Assembly (NCBI RefSeq): GCF_009604425.1
Contig: NZ_WEGI01000005.1
Location: 434,001 to 498,000 of the forward strand
Reading direction: 5' to 3'
Source of the DNA: Nocardia aurantia
GTDB lineage: Bacteria; Actinomycetota; Actinomycetes; Mycobacteriales; Mycobacteriaceae
DNA: 64,000 nt
Shown: positions 1 to 8,784 of the stretch, one piece after another
Numbering within the stretch: the first letter of the stretch is position 1
Layout: each line of letters starts with the position of its first letter
Made by a program: the position numbers and the translations under genes
The notes under the pieces: model-generated
What the model was told of the DNA's origin: nothing
Databases searched by the model: none
Seen by the model: only the letters and a program-made list of their open reading frames with translations

Positions 1-1373
1 GCGCCGGCCGAGCGGCCCTGGATCAGGTCCAGGTCTCCGGGGTAGGCGGCGGCCAGGGCCGGCAATCGGGCGTCGCCCGCGAGGTCGACCAGCAAGGTGC
101 GGCCGGAGCGGGCGTGCTCGGTCAGGCGGGTGCCGTCGTCCAGCCGGAGTTCGGGCATCGTCATCCCGACCAGTGGATGGCCGCCGCCGAGCTCGTACCG
201 CTGCCCCAGCCCGGAGACCTGCTGCGCGTAGTAGGTGGATCCGTCCCGGGTGCCGAGGAAATCGGTGACCACGTGGCGTAGCGCGCGGCTGTCGGCGTCG
301 CCGCGCATGACGGCGACCTGCGCGCGCGTCCAGTCGAGCACCCGGGCGCCGACCGGATGCCGTTCGGCGGTATAGGTGTCGAGCAGGCCCTCGGGCGCTC
401 CGCCCCGAACCGTGGCGGCGAGCTTCCAGCCCAGGTTGACGGCGTCGCCGATGCCGAGGTTCAGGCCCTGACCGCTGAACGGCGAATGCACGTGCGCGGC
501 GTCCCCGCACAGCAGAACGCGACCGCGGCGGTAGGTCGTCGCCTGCCTGGCGTTGTCGGTGAAACGCGTGCCGCCGTGGATCTCGCTGACGTGGACGTCG
601 GCCCCGCTGACCCGCCGCAGGCTCGCCTCGATCTCGGCGGCGGTGACCGGTGCGTCGCGATCCGCCGGCGGACCGTCGAATTCGACGGTCCGGACCCGGC
701 CCGGCATCGGTCCGTGCACGTACACCCCGGTCGGCGTGTGCTGCCAGCCCGCCCCCAGACCTTCGGCCCCGGTCATGACCACGACCGCCTGCCGGCCGGT
801 GATCCCGGGATCGGTGCCGGTGAATTCGAAACCGCCCAGCCGCCGGACCGTACTGCGGCCGCCGTCGCATCCGACCAGCCAGGCCGCGCGCACATCGCCG
901 TCGTCCAACTGCACCGTGACGCCGTCCTCGTCCGCCCGGAATCCGCGCAGTTCGACCCCGCGCCGCACCTCGGCGCCGAGTTCCACCGCGCGTGCGCCGA
1001 GAACCCGTTCCACCTCGAGCTGTGGGATCTCCATGAACCAGCCGTTCGCGCCGCGACCGCGGAGGACGGGATCGTCGCGATCCACCGGATCCGCGGGCAC
1101 GAGGATCCCGCCGAAATGACCGGCGAAGGCGGGTCGCCGCGCCGCCGCCGGCGCCAGGGCGGACAGCTGTCCTCGTCGATCGAGTGCGGCGGCGGTGGCG
1201 GTGTTGATCCCGCCCGCTTTCACCGCGGTGTCGGGTTCGTGCCGCCGCTCGACGACGAGCACCCGCGCGCCGGCCAGTTGCAGCTCCGCGGCGAGCATCA
1301 GCCCGACCGGTCCGGCGCCGGCCACGAGCACGTCGCAGTCGATTCGCGGTGTCGGTGTGAACTTCTCGAACAT
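1..1373 (-). CDS. FAD-dependent aromatic monooxygenase, C-terminus cut by window edge
   Basis: Flavoprotein hydroxylase of the PheA/TfdB/MhpA class, which uses NAD(P)H and O2 to hydroxylate aromatic or polyketide substrates. Visible are the N-terminal FAD-binding Rossmann motif AGAGPVGL (about residue 18), a mid-protein CDGGRSTVRR segment and the second FAD motif GDAAHVHSPFSGQGLNLG near residue 290. About 457 codons are present; the family is usually near 500, so only the tail is missing. Start ATG is preceded by a purine-rich GAAGAGAGA. It diverges from a TetR-type gene across a region with two operator-like palindromes, which suggests substrate-induced control. The substrate cannot be told from sequence. 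Confidence 0.88.
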   Translation of the reverse strand, partial: MFEKFTPTPRIDCDVLVAGAGPVGLMLAAELQLAGARVLVVERRHEPDTAVKAGGINTATAAALDRRGQLSALAPAAARRPAFAGHFGGILVPADPVDRDDPVLRGRGANGWFMEIPQLEVERVLGARAVELGAEVRRGVELRGFRADEDGVTVQLDDGDVRAAWLVGCDGGRSTVRRLGGFEFTGTDPGITGRQAVVVMTGAEGLGAGWQHTPTGVYVHGPMPGRVRTVEFDGPPADRDAPVTAAEIEASLRRVSGADVHVSEIHGGTRFTDNARQATTYRRGRVLLCGDAAHVHSPFSGQGLNLGIGDAVNLGWKLAATVRGGAPEGLLDTYTAERHPVGARVLDWTRAQVAVMRGDADSRALRHVVTDFLGTRDGSTYYAQQVSGLGQRYELGGGHPLVGMTMPELRLDDGTRLTEHARSGRTLLVDLAGDARLPALAAAYPGDLDLIQGRSAG

Positions 1374-1661
1374 GGAATTCTCTCTTCGCTGTGGATACCG
1401 GATCGCTTGCACCGCAACCGGTCTCGACTACGAGATCCGGCTGGACGGTCGCTGTGGTTCCGGGGTCGAGCCGACCCGGCGGCAATGGCGTGCCGGGGTG
1501 AGTGCCGACCACATTCCATGGGCCGAAACCGTCGCCTGTGGCCGGTCGAGGTGTGGATGTCCGGTCACTGTCGGTGTTCGACGTGCCGAGCTTCCGGCTT
1601 CGTCGGACGATGCGGCAGCGGGCGGGCACGGATGAAGCGCGGAAACCCGATCGAACTCTTA

Positions 1662-1692
1662 CGAACATTGTTCTACAGACGAACAGTGTTCG
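1662..1692. promoter_or_regulatory. Twin palindromic operators between monooxygenase and TetR gene
   Basis: Two copies of CGAACAnTGTTCG lie 18 bp apart: 1662-1674 has one mismatch in its right half (TGTTCT) and 1680-1692 is a perfect 6-bp inverted repeat around a single central base. They sit about 45-75 bp before the TetR-type start and within the divergent promoter region. Two helical turns between palindromes is typical of cooperative TetR-family binding. Inferred target: the adjacent TetR-type protein. The rest of 1374-1734 shows no gene. Confidence 0.7.
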
Positions 1693-1734
1693 TGTCAACA
1701 AGAACTATGCTCGTTCACCACTAGACTGCCCCTC

Positions 1735-2451
1735 ATGGCCTCGCCCCCGCAGCGACGACGTGCCGCACGGCATCAGCAACCCCTCGCCGAGGACACCGGC
1801 GTGACCAGGCGCGGCGCGTCCGCGGGCCGCAAACAGCCCATCACCGTCGACGTCATCGTCGAGACCGCGCTCGGCATCGTCGAACGAGAGGGTTACGCCG
1901 CGCTCACCATGCGGCGAGTGGCCGCCGCCCTGGAAACGGGTCCGGCGTCGCTCTACGCCCACGTCGTCAACAAGGAGGATCTGGACGACCTCCTGGTAGG
2001 CCGGCTGTGCGCGGAAATCGAACTCCCCGAACCGGATCCGCGCACCTGGCGTACCCAGCTCATCGACGTCTGCACGCGCATCCGTGACCGATACCGGCGC
2101 TATCCGGGTACCTCCCTCGCGGCGCTGGCGGTGGTCCCGACGAATCTGGAGACCCTGCGCGTCAGCGAGGGCATGCTGGCCATCGTGCTGTCCGGCGGCA
2201 TCGATCCGCAGACGGCGGCCTGGGCGATCGACGCCCTGTTCCTCTACATCAACGCCTTCTGCCTGGAGAATTCGCTTACCGACCGCTCGGCGCTCGACCG
2301 GGACGAACTCCCGCACCGCTTCGCCGCCCTCCCCGACTCCCTGCCCAACACCAAGCGCTACGCCGCCGAGCTGACCGCGGGCACCCCCGAGGACCGTTTC
2401 GAGTTCACCCTCGGCCTCATCCTGGACGGCCTCGGCGCACGCAACCTTTGA
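1735..2451 (+). CDS. TetR/AcrR-family transcriptional regulator
   Basis: One-component repressor of 238 residues. After a basic 30-residue leader comes the TetR helix-turn-helix (about residues 38-85, with IVEREGYAALTMRRVAAAL and the recognition-helix region GPASLYAHVVNKEDL), then an all-helical ligand-binding domain of the tetracycline-repressor C-terminal type. It is divergently placed to a flavin monooxygenase, the classic arrangement for a repressor controlling a catabolic or detoxifying enzyme, and two CGAACAnTGTTCG palindromes lie in its own upstream region, so autoregulation is likely. A start further downstream (after the basic leader) is possible. The ligand is unknown. Confidence 0.88.
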   Translation: MASPPQRRRAARHQQPLAEDTGVTRRGASAGRKQPITVDVIVETALGIVEREGYAALTMRRVAAALETGPASLYAHVVNKEDLDDLLVGRLCAEIELPEPDPRTWRTQLIDVCTRIRDRYRRYPGTSLAALAVVPTNLETLRVSEGMLAIVLSGGIDPQTAAWAIDALFLYINAFCLENSLTDRSALDRDELPHRFAALPDSLPNTKRYAAELTAGTPEDRFEFTLGLILDGLGARNL

Positions 2452-2452
2452 C

Positions 2453-2501
2453 GGGCCGGCCGTGATTCACCCCTGCCACGCCTGAATCACCTGGCCCGGC
2501 C
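2453..2501. terminator. Imperfect hairpin between convergent genes, probable shared terminator
   Basis: A G/C-rich segment starting GGGCCGGCC followed by TGATTCA (to 2469) is mirrored by TGAATCA (2482-2488) and, after a short bulge, GGCCCGGCCC. It spans the end of the TetR gene's downstream gap and the last codons of the AAA ATPase gene. It has no U tract, as is common in high-GC actinobacteria. Confidence 0.45.
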
Positions 2502-3906
2502 CCCAGATGATTTCGTCGCCACCCAGCACGACGTTCTCGGCGAGTCCCGACAGCGAGGCGATGACCAGCCCGTTGCCGTCGAATCCCGGAATTTGTGCGG
2601 CCGAGCGGCGAAGTTCGTGTAGATCGTGTTTGTCGAAGGCGGTGCCCAGCCATTTCACCGAGCCCGCGAAATGGATCCGGCTCGCCACGGGTGCTCGATC
2701 GGCGCCGACCAGATCCACTTCGGGGTTGAACTGACGATTCCACCAACCTCCGACGTTCTGTACATCCGGCCACGGTAGCCGGCCCGACAGCGCGGCCAAC
2801 TCCAGTGATTGCCGCACCATCGGTTCGACCGCTCTGCCGCGCCAGGTATGCCATTGCCGGTCGACAACCGTCATGGCCGCATCGGGGCGTCCCCGTCGCG
2901 CCAGTTCGTGAACAGTCCGCAGGAAAGCGAGATACAGCCGCAGGTTGCTGTCGTCCACGCGGTACAGAGCGGGTTTTCCCGGCGACGTGGACAACGGTTC
3001 GTCGACCGCCAGGACCCGCTTCTCCGTGACAAGTCGTTGCAGCAGCGGCGAGAGCGACCCGGATGGAATCGCGCCGGCCCGGCTGCCGGCCGCGGCGGCG
3101 ATATTGGCATGCGTCCGCTCACCACTGCCGACGGCTTCGAGCACACGGCGTGATTGGTCGGGTGCGGGGAATTCCGCGAGCAGCGTGGATTCCGGTATGC
3201 CGAAGACCGGCGCCGCCGGATCGAGACATTCTTGCCGGAGGAAATCAGCGGCGGACATCCCTGGTGGCCAACTGCGGAGAATTCCGGGAATACCACCGGA
3301 CACGAGATGCGCGTCGATGGCGTCGGCGGGGGGCAACGTCAAGGCGTCTCCGACCTCGGCCGGATTCAGCGGACCCAGTACCAAATTGTCGGCTCGCCCG
3401 AAGAACGGCCGGTCGTACGCGGTCAGCCGCTCCATCATGTGAATATCACTGCCGAGCAGTAGAAGCAGTACGGGCCGACGCGAAAGCAGGCGATCCCACG
3501 CAGTCTGTAATGCGCCGTCGAACAGATCATCCTGCTCGGCCAGCCAGGGCAGCTCATCGATCACCATGATCGAAGGGGTATCGGGAAGCGCTGCGGCGAG
3601 GATGCGGAACGCGTCCGGCCAGCCGCCGGCGGCGTGCGTCGGTACGAGTTCACGATCGGCCGGCAAGCTCGATTCGCGAATCGAGCCGACGAACCAATCG
3701 ACGGATTCGACCGGGGAGGCTCCCTTCGTCGCCGTGAAGTAGCAGTAGGGGACCTGGGCGCGATCGCAGAATTCCTGGATCAACCGGGACTTACCCACTT
3801 GGCGGCGGCCGCGGACGGCTACGGCGACTCCGGCCGCTGCCGCATACTCCAGCCGCTTTCCCAGCACCGCGAGTTCTGTCCTGCGCCCGATGAACCCGAC
3901 TGTCAC
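2467..3906 (-). CDS. AAA+ ATPase of the archaeal-ATPase/DUF234-like type
   Basis: A 479-residue P-loop ATPase. Walker A is GRRQVGKS near residue 34, Walker B is SIMVIDELPWL near 115, followed by a sensor-like LLLLLGSD. A winged-helix-like middle section precedes a C-terminal part with NPEVDLVGADR and a later lysine (AGSVKWLG), which resembles the restriction-endonuclease-like fold of DUF234-type proteins. Such proteins are scattered accessory genes of uncertain role; in this protein the nuclease-like Asp and Lys look kept. Start is GTG with GGGAGC upstream. A perfect 13-bp-arm palindrome abuts the ribosome binding site, so expression is likely controlled. It is convergent with the TetR gene. 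Confidence 0.75.
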   Translation of the reverse strand: MTVGFIGRRTELAVLGKRLEYAAAAGVAVAVRGRRQVGKSRLIQEFCDRAQVPYCYFTATKGASPVESVDWFVGSIRESSLPADRELVPTHAAGGWPDAFRILAAALPDTPSIMVIDELPWLAEQDDLFDGALQTAWDRLLSRRPVLLLLLGSDIHMMERLTAYDRPFFGRADNLVLGPLNPAEVGDALTLPPADAIDAHLVSGGIPGILRSWPPGMSAADFLRQECLDPAAPVFGIPESTLLAEFPAPDQSRRVLEAVGSGERTHANIAAAAGSRAGAIPSGSLSPLLQRLVTEKRVLAVDEPLSTSPGKPALYRVDDSNLRLYLAFLRTVHELARRGRPDAAMTVVDRQWHTWRGRAVEPMVRQSLELAALSGRLPWPDVQNVGGWWNRQFNPEVDLVGADRAPVASRIHFAGSVKWLGTAFDKHDLHELRRSAAQIPGFDGNGLVIASLSGLAENVVLGGDEIIWGPGQVIQAWQG

Positions 3907-3914
3907 GTTGCTCC

Positions 3915-3943
3915 CATCTATGTAGATCCGATCTACATAGATG
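3915..3943. promoter_or_regulatory. Perfect 13-bp inverted repeat in the AAA ATPase leader
   Basis: CATCTATGTAGAT, a 3-nt spacer, then its exact complement ATCTACATAGATG. The element is AT-rich within a region of about 70% GC and ends 9 nt before the GTG start, directly next to GGGAG. It could be an operator or, in mRNA, a 13-bp hairpin with a 3-nt loop beside the ribosome binding site. Confidence 0.75.
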
Positions 3944-4004
3944 ATAGGACAACGATCCCGGGTCCGGTGAACACCCGATCCCGGGAATCGCCTCGGAGAT
4001 GTCC

Positions 4005-5174
4005 TTACAAGCGTTCGAAGATGGTGGCGTTGGCCAGTCCACCGGCCTCACACATGGTCTGCAGCCCGAACCGGGCGCCGCGCTCGGCCATGGCGTGGAC
4101 CAAGGTGGTGGCCAGCCGCGCGCCCGACGCGCCGAGCGGGTGGCCGATCGCGATCGCGCCGCCGTGCACGTTGACCTTCGACAGGTCGGCGCCGGTGTCC
4201 TGGGCCCAGGCCAGCACCACCGCGGCGAACGCCTCGTTCACCTCGAACAGATCGATGTCGGACAGTCGCAGCCCGGCGCGTTGCAGCACCTTGCGGGTGG
4301 CGGGGATGACCGCGGTCAGCATCAGCAGCGGGTCGTCGCCGGCGACGGCGAAGCTGTGCAGCCGGGCCAGCGGCCGCAGGCCGAGCTCCTTCGCCTTCTC
4401 GCTGGTGGTGATCAGCACCGCGGCGCTGCCGTCGTTGATCTGGCTGGAGTTGGCGGCGGTGATGTTCCAGCCGATCTCCGGGAAGCGGGCCGCGTAGCCC
4501 TCGTGGTAGAACGCGGGCCGCAGGCCGCCGAGGGTCTCGAGCGAACTGCCGACCCGGATGCCCTCGTCGGTGGCGAGTCCGGCCAGCGGTGCGAGCTGCG
4601 CCTCGAACAGGCCGTTCTTCGTTGCGGCCGCGGCCTTCTCGTGGCTGGCGAGGGAGAACTCGTCCATCGCGGTGCGGCCGATGCCCCAGCGGGACGCGAT
4701 CAGTTCGGCGCTGATGCCTTGCGGCACAAGCTCTTCCGGATAGCGTTCGGCGAAGGCGACGCCGTTGAGGTCGGTGGCGCCGATGGTGCTGGAGCCCATC
4801 GGGATTCGGCTCATCGACTCCAGGCCGGCGGCGACCACGACGTCGTAGGCGCCGGCGATCACGCCCTGCGCCGCGAAGTGGATGGCCTGCTGACTGCTGC
4901 CGCACTGCCGGTCGACAGTGGTCGCGGGGACCGATTCCGGATAGCCCGCAGCCAGCGCCGCACGGCGGGTCACATTGACCGACTGCTCGCCGACCTGGGT
5001 GACCACACCGCCGATCACATCGTCGATGAGACCCGCGTCGATCCCGCTGCGGTCGACCACCTCGCGCAGGCTGTGCGCGAGCAGGTCCACCGGGTGTACC
5101 TCGTGCAGGGCGCCGGTCGCCTTGCCCTTGCCGACGGGAGTGCGCACGGCTTCGACGATCACTGCGTCTCTCAT
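4005..5174 (-). CDS. Acetyl-CoA acetyltransferase (thiolase family)
   Basis: A 389-residue thiolase that either condenses two acetyl-CoA or cleaves 3-oxoacyl-CoA in beta-oxidation. The acyl-accepting Cys91 sits in DRQCGSSQQ, the GHPLGASG histidine motif is near residue 346, and the second catalytic Cys375 is in MCEAGG. Length matches the family (about 390). The start chosen is ATG 5174, with GGAAGGA nine nt upstream; a more upstream in-frame start would add MRQSEGLA. It diverges from an HxlR-type regulator over about 100 bp. Degradative (FadA) versus biosynthetic (PhaA/AtoB) use cannot be decided. Confidence 0.9.
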   Translation of the reverse strand: MRDAVIVEAVRTPVGKGKATGALHEVHPVDLLAHSLREVVDRSGIDAGLIDDVIGGVVTQVGEQSVNVTRRAALAAGYPESVPATTVDRQCGSSQQAIHFAAQGVIAGAYDVVVAAGLESMSRIPMGSSTIGATDLNGVAFAERYPEELVPQGISAELIASRWGIGRTAMDEFSLASHEKAAAATKNGLFEAQLAPLAGLATDEGIRVGSSLETLGGLRPAFYHEGYAARFPEIGWNITAANSSQINDGSAAVLITTSEKAKELGLRPLARLHSFAVAGDDPLLMLTAVIPATRKVLQRAGLRLSDIDLFEVNEAFAAVVLAWAQDTGADLSKVNVHGGAIAIGHPLGASGARLATTLVHAMAERGARFGLQTMCEAGGLANATIFERL

Positions 5175-5276
5175 GGCCAGTCCTTCCGATTGTCGCAATC
5201 GGCCGGCTACCTAACTCGGCCGATCTATAGTCAGAGTAGGCGCTGGCAATAGTTGTCACAAGTCAGATGGGCTATG

Positions 5277-5771
5277 ATGTCGGTCATGGCCGTAGTTCTG
5301 GAAGGTCCGTTACGCGATCTCGCGTCCTGGCAGCCCGCCGAATGCTCCATCGCCAAGGCGTTGGACGTCATCGGCACGCGCTCGGCGATCCTGATCCTGC
5401 GAGAGGCGCTGTACGGCACCACGCGATTCGACGGATTCGCCGCCCGGGTCGGCATCACCGACGCCGCCGCGGCCACCGCGCTGCGGCGGCTCACCGAGGC
5501 CGGACTGCTGCGCAAACAGCCCTACCGCGAGGAGGGCAAACGCACTCGCCACGAATACGTGCTCACCGAATGCGGGCGCGACGCGCTCCCGGTCGTGCTG
5601 GCGTTGTGGCAGTGGGGCGACAAGTACCTGCAGGACGGGGTGCCGCCGCTGGAGCGGGTCGAGAACGACACCGGCGAGCCGGTGCGCCTGGACCTGCGCG
5701 CTCCCGACGGCACCGAGGTCCCGCTGGAGAACGTGCGGGTGCGGGTGAATCGATCCTGGCGCCGCCGCTGA
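5277..5771 (+). CDS. HxlR-family winged-helix regulator
   Basis: About 164 residues with the single winged-helix domain of HxlR/DUF24 proteins: CSIAKALDVIGTRSAILILREAL (split here as CSIAKALDVIG and RSAILILREAL), then GITDAAAATALRRL as recognition helix and the wing KQPYREEGKRTRHEY. The conserved Cys at the start of the domain, which senses redox or electrophiles in several relatives, is present. Start is uncertain among ATG 5274, 5277 and 5286; 5277 has ATGGG six nt upstream. It is divergent to the thiolase gene, which it probably controls. The shared gap holds a 9-bp palindrome TTGTCACAA. Confidence 0.82.
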   Translation: MSVMAVVLEGPLRDLASWQPAECSIAKALDVIGTRSAILILREALYGTTRFDGFAARVGITDAAAATALRRLTEAGLLRKQPYREEGKRTRHEYVLTECGRDALPVVLALWQWGDKYLQDGVPPLERVENDTGEPVRLDLRAPDGTEVPLENVRVRVNRSWRRR

Positions 5772-5796
5772 CTCGCGGGCCCGCGGCGGCGACCGG

Positions 5797-6864
5797 TCAG
5801 GCCAGCCGGCGGCCGCTGGCCGGATCGAAGAAGTAGGTGTGCTCGGTGTCGGTGCCCAGCGTCAACCGCTCGCCCTTCGCGGGCGGATTACGCCAATCCA
5901 CCCGGGACACAATGGTTTCGCCGTCGCCGGCCGTGCGGCCGTAGACGTAGGCATCGGAGCCCAGCTCCTCCACCACGTCCACCTCGATCGCGACACCGTC
6001 CGCCGCGATCTCGAAATGCTCGGGCCGAATCCCGACCACGACCGAAGCACCCCCGGCGGCATCGGTGACACTGCGCGGCACCGGCAGCGCGTGCCCACCG
6101 AGCGTCACCGCACCGTCGCGCACCGGCAGCGTGAACAGGTTCATCGCCGGCGAACCCATGAATCCCGCCACGAACAGATTCGCCGGATTCCGGTACAGAT
6201 CACGCGGACTCGCGCACTGCTGCAACATCCCGTCCTTCAGCACCGCGACCCGATCACCCATCGTCATGGCCTCGACCTGATCGTGCGTGACGTACACGGT
6301 GGTCGTGCCCAACTGCCGCTGCAACTGCGCGATCTGCGTCCGAGTCTGCACCCGCAGCTTCGCGTCCAGATTCGACAACGGCTCGTCCATCAGGAACACC
6401 TGCGGTTCCCGCACGATGGCCCGCCCCATCGCGACCCGCTGCCGCTGCCCACCGGACAACGCTTTCGGCTTCCGATCGAGATACTGCTCCAGATCCAGCA
6501 ACTTCGCGGCCTTCAGCACCCGCTCGTCCTTCTCCGCCTTCGGCACCTTCGCCATCTTCAGCGCGAACCCCATGTTCTCCGCCACCGTCATGTGCGGATA
6601 CAACGCGTAGTTCTGGAACACCATCGCGATATCCCGCTGCTTGGGCTCGGCATGGGTGACATCCCGATCCCCGATCAGGATCCGCCCCCCATCGACCTCC
6701 TCCAATCCTGCGAGCATCCGCAACGAGGTCGACTTCCCGCACCCCGACGGCCCGACGAGAACCAGGAACTCGCCGGCGGCGATCTCCAGGTCCAGTTTGT
6801 CGACAGCCGGTGTGTCCGAGCCCGGGTACAACCGGGTCGCGTGGTCGAACGTGACCGTAGCCAT
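5797..6864 (-). CDS. Sugar-type ABC transporter ATP-binding protein (UgpC/MsmK/SugC-like)
   Basis: 355-residue nucleotide-binding subunit of a carbohydrate importer. Walker A GPSGCGKST is near residue 39, Q-loop FQNYALYPHMTV near 84, signature LSGGQRQRVAMGRA near 136, Walker B VFLMDEPLSNLD near 157 and H-loop VTHDQVEAMTM near 192. The C-terminal ~120 residues form the OB-fold regulatory domain seen in MalK-type proteins (VVGIRPEHFE). No permease or binding protein lies next to it, so it probably serves several sugar permeases in trans, as MsmK-type ATPases do. Confidence 0.92.
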   Translation of the reverse strand: MATVTFDHATRLYPGSDTPAVDKLDLEIAAGEFLVLVGPSGCGKSTSLRMLAGLEEVDGGRILIGDRDVTHAEPKQRDIAMVFQNYALYPHMTVAENMGFALKMAKVPKAEKDERVLKAAKLLDLEQYLDRKPKALSGGQRQRVAMGRAIVREPQVFLMDEPLSNLDAKLRVQTRTQIAQLQRQLGTTTVYVTHDQVEAMTMGDRVAVLKDGMLQQCASPRDLYRNPANLFVAGFMGSPAMNLFTLPVRDGAVTLGGHALPVPRSVTDAAGGASVVVGIRPEHFEIAADGVAIEVDVVEELGSDAYVYGRTAGDGETIVSRVDWRNPPAKGERLTLGTDTEHTYFFDPASGRRLA

Positions 6865-7111
6865 GCTGAATCAATCCCTTCACCGGCAGGAACGTGCCGG
6901 ACGATCCGAGTAGAGGGTGTGCGGCGGCACCGCAGACGGCATCTTACTCAGCGTGATCACGCGGTCGGCGTCGTCGGTCGGTGATGAGGTGTCGCGGAGC
7001 TCGGCGGCCTACCGGGAGGACGGTGCCTCGAGGACATGGGCGGACCGGTCGGCGAAATGGTCTGTGCGACCGGGATGCGGGTGCGGATCGGAAGGTGTTG
7101 AGTGAGGACTC

Positions 7112-7630
7112 ATGTCGGCCTTTCAGGGACGTTGCCGGATAACCGTCACCTCTGTCGCGGCGCTGTTTCCGCAGCGGGTGGTGGTGCGGATGCACGGCCA
7201 TGTTCTCGCGGCCGTGCTGGACGGTGTGGCGGGGGCGTCCTGTCTGGTCGATGAGGACGACTGGGAGGTGCTGCCGCAGCATTGGGTCGGCGGGCAGTGG
7301 CGGGCCAATGTGCGCAATCTGGTGAGTGATTGGGCCCTCGACGGGGATGTGGAGCGCCTCGTGATCCGCAGCAAGGACCGGGATTGGCCGAATGATCGGG
7401 ACGAGCGCAACTTGATCCTGATGTTGGAGCGGACGGCTGGGCGGGATCGTGAGGACACTCGCGACCGTGAGGGCGTGCGGAATGCGGAAGGCTCCCGGAG
7501 CCGTGCCATGGCCGTGCGGTCGGAACGGTTCGTGGTACCGGATATCGGTCCGGTGGGCTCGGGGCCGTCGATCGGCCGGCCGGTGCCGGTGGCGGAGCCG
7601 GTTCGGCGTGCGCAGCCTGGGGTGGGGTGA
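7112..7630 (+). CDS. Hypothetical protein, 172 residues
   Basis: I do not recognise a family. The frame shows strong G/C bias at third codon positions and a good ribosome binding site (GTGAGGA) seven nt before ATG. Residues 1-90 look folded (a beta-rich stretch RVVVRMHGHVLAAVLDG and LVDEDDWEVLPQHWVGG), while the last 75 residues are rich in Arg, Asp and Glu with repeated DRE/DRD and then Pro/Val, suggesting a disordered tail. It lies 96 bp ahead of an F420-type oxidoreductase in the same direction and may share its transcript. Confidence 0.55.
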   Translation: MSAFQGRCRITVTSVAALFPQRVVVRMHGHVLAAVLDGVAGASCLVDEDDWEVLPQHWVGGQWRANVRNLVSDWALDGDVERLVIRSKDRDWPNDRDERNLILMLERTAGRDREDTRDREGVRNAEGSRSRAMAVRSERFVVPDIGPVGSGPSIGRPVPVAEPVRRAQPGVG

Positions 7631-7726
7631 CATCGGGGGGATGAGTGGGCGGTGCGGATCGGGCGCGGTGGGTGGGGCGCGGGTAACGTCGGGCGGGCAG
7701 CCACCCGAGAACGAGGAGAGCCGGAT

Positions 7727-8506
7727 ATGACGAGTCGGCAGGTTCGTGTCGGCGTTCAGATGCAGCCGCAGCAGGCACCCGATTACGGGTTGATCAGGGA
7801 TGCTGTGCGGCGGTCCGAGGACGCGGGCGTGGACGTCGTGTTCAACTGGGATCACTTCTATCCGCTGTACGGGGATCCGGACGGGGCGCACTTCGAGTGC
7901 TGGACCATGCTCGGGGCGATCGCCGAGCAGACCGAGCGGATCGAGTTGGGGGCGCTGGTCACCGGGACCGGGTATCGGAATCCGGATCTGCTGGCGGATA
8001 TGGCGCGGACCGTCGATCACATCTCCGGGGGGCGGTTGATCCTCGGGATCGGGGCGGGGTGGTTCGAGCGGGACTATCAGGAGTACGGGTACGAATTCGG
8101 TACGGCCGGTTCGCGTCTGGCGTTGCTGAAGGAACATCTGGGGCGGATCGACGCTCGGCTGAAGAAGTTGAATCCGGCTCCGCTGCGGGAGATTCCGATC
8201 CTGATCGGTGGGGGTGGCGAGAAGAAGACGTTGCGGCTGGTCGCCGAATACGCCGACATCTGGCATTCGTTCGCGGAACTCGATGTGCTGGAGCACAAAT
8301 CGAAGATCCTCGCGGATCATTGCGCGGCGGTCGGCACCGATCCGGCGGGCATCGAGCGGTCGGTGGCGTGGCCGGGGCCGGAGCAGGCGGCGGAATTCGT
8401 CGCGGCGGGGGCGACGTTGTTCACTGTGGGCACGGGTGGCCCGGACTACGACCTGTCGAAGGTGCTCGAGGCGGTGCGCTGGCGGGACGAGTTCAACGCG
8501 CGCTGA
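7727..8506 (+). CDS. LLM-class F420-dependent oxidoreductase
   Basis: 259-residue member of the luciferase-like monooxygenase superfamily that uses reduced F420 rather than FMN in this subgroup. Supporting features are the N-terminal RVGVQMQPQQA strand, NWDHFYPLYGDPDG, the strongly conserved DHISGGRLILGIGAGWFERDY region (DHISGGRL near residue 104) and LLIGGGGEKKTLRLVAEYAD-like strand (PILIGGGGEKKTL). ATG 7727 is preceded by GAGGAG. A longer frame begins at 7652 but lacks a comparable site. Substrate unknown; mycolata and nocardiae carry many paralogues. Confidence 0.85.
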   Translation: MTSRQVRVGVQMQPQQAPDYGLIRDAVRRSEDAGVDVVFNWDHFYPLYGDPDGAHFECWTMLGAIAEQTERIELGALVTGTGYRNPDLLADMARTVDHISGGRLILGIGAGWFERDYQEYGYEFGTAGSRLALLKEHLGRIDARLKKLNPAPLREIPILIGGGGEKKTLRLVAEYADIWHSFAELDVLEHKSKILADHCAAVGTDPAGIERSVAWPGPEQAAEFVAAGATLFTVGTGGPDYDLSKVLEAVRWRDEFNAR

Positions 8507-8588
8507 GCGCGGTGGCATCGTAGAGCCGATTCTGCAGGCTGTCCGGGCAATTCGGACATGTGCTCACCGTGATTCCATCCGTTCCGCA

Positions 8589-8628
8589 CCGTGATGGCCG
8601 GCCCCATCATTGCGGCTGACCATCACGG
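8589..8628 (+). promoter_or_regulatory. Inverted repeat in the leader of the small membrane protein/YeiH genes
   Basis: CCGTGATGG at 8589-8597 is repeated as its exact complement CCATCACGG at 8620-8628, with a 22-nt loop. The right arm ends one to two nt before the GAGGAG ribosome binding site of the 45-residue membrane protein gene (ATG 8643), so the hairpin could gate translation; it could equally be an operator. Confidence 0.5.
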
Positions 8629-8642
8629 ATGAGGAGTCGGTC

Positions 8643-8780
8643 ATGAGTAGTCCGGGCCCCGAGCCCACGCAGCGACAATCCGTATTCGCGCGGATCGGCG
8701 TCGACTGGTGGGCGGTCATCGTGACCGGCGTGTTCGTCGTGCTCGCCGTCGCCGGCGTGCTGCCGAGAATTCCGTGGTGA
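8643..8780 (+). CDS. Small single-span membrane protein upstream of YeiH homologue
   Basis: A 45-residue protein with one hydrophobic segment (about residues 22-40, [20 protein letters not shown]) after a polar N-terminus, ending RIPW. GAGGAG lies seven nt before ATG. Its stop is four bp before the GTG start of the YeiH-type transporter, so the two are almost certainly co-translated. Too short for usual gene calling. A role as an accessory subunit or topology partner of the transporter is an inference from position and the membrane segment only. Confidence 0.65.
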   Translation: MSSPGPEPTQRQSVFARIGVDWWAVIVTGVFVVLAVAGVLPRIPW

Positions 8781-8784
8781 CGCC

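Noticed and set aside
6944..8518. 524-residue minus-strand frame over the F420-type oxidoreductase
   Set aside because: His/Arg/Pro-rich shadow of a clear LLM-family gene and its upstream neighbour.
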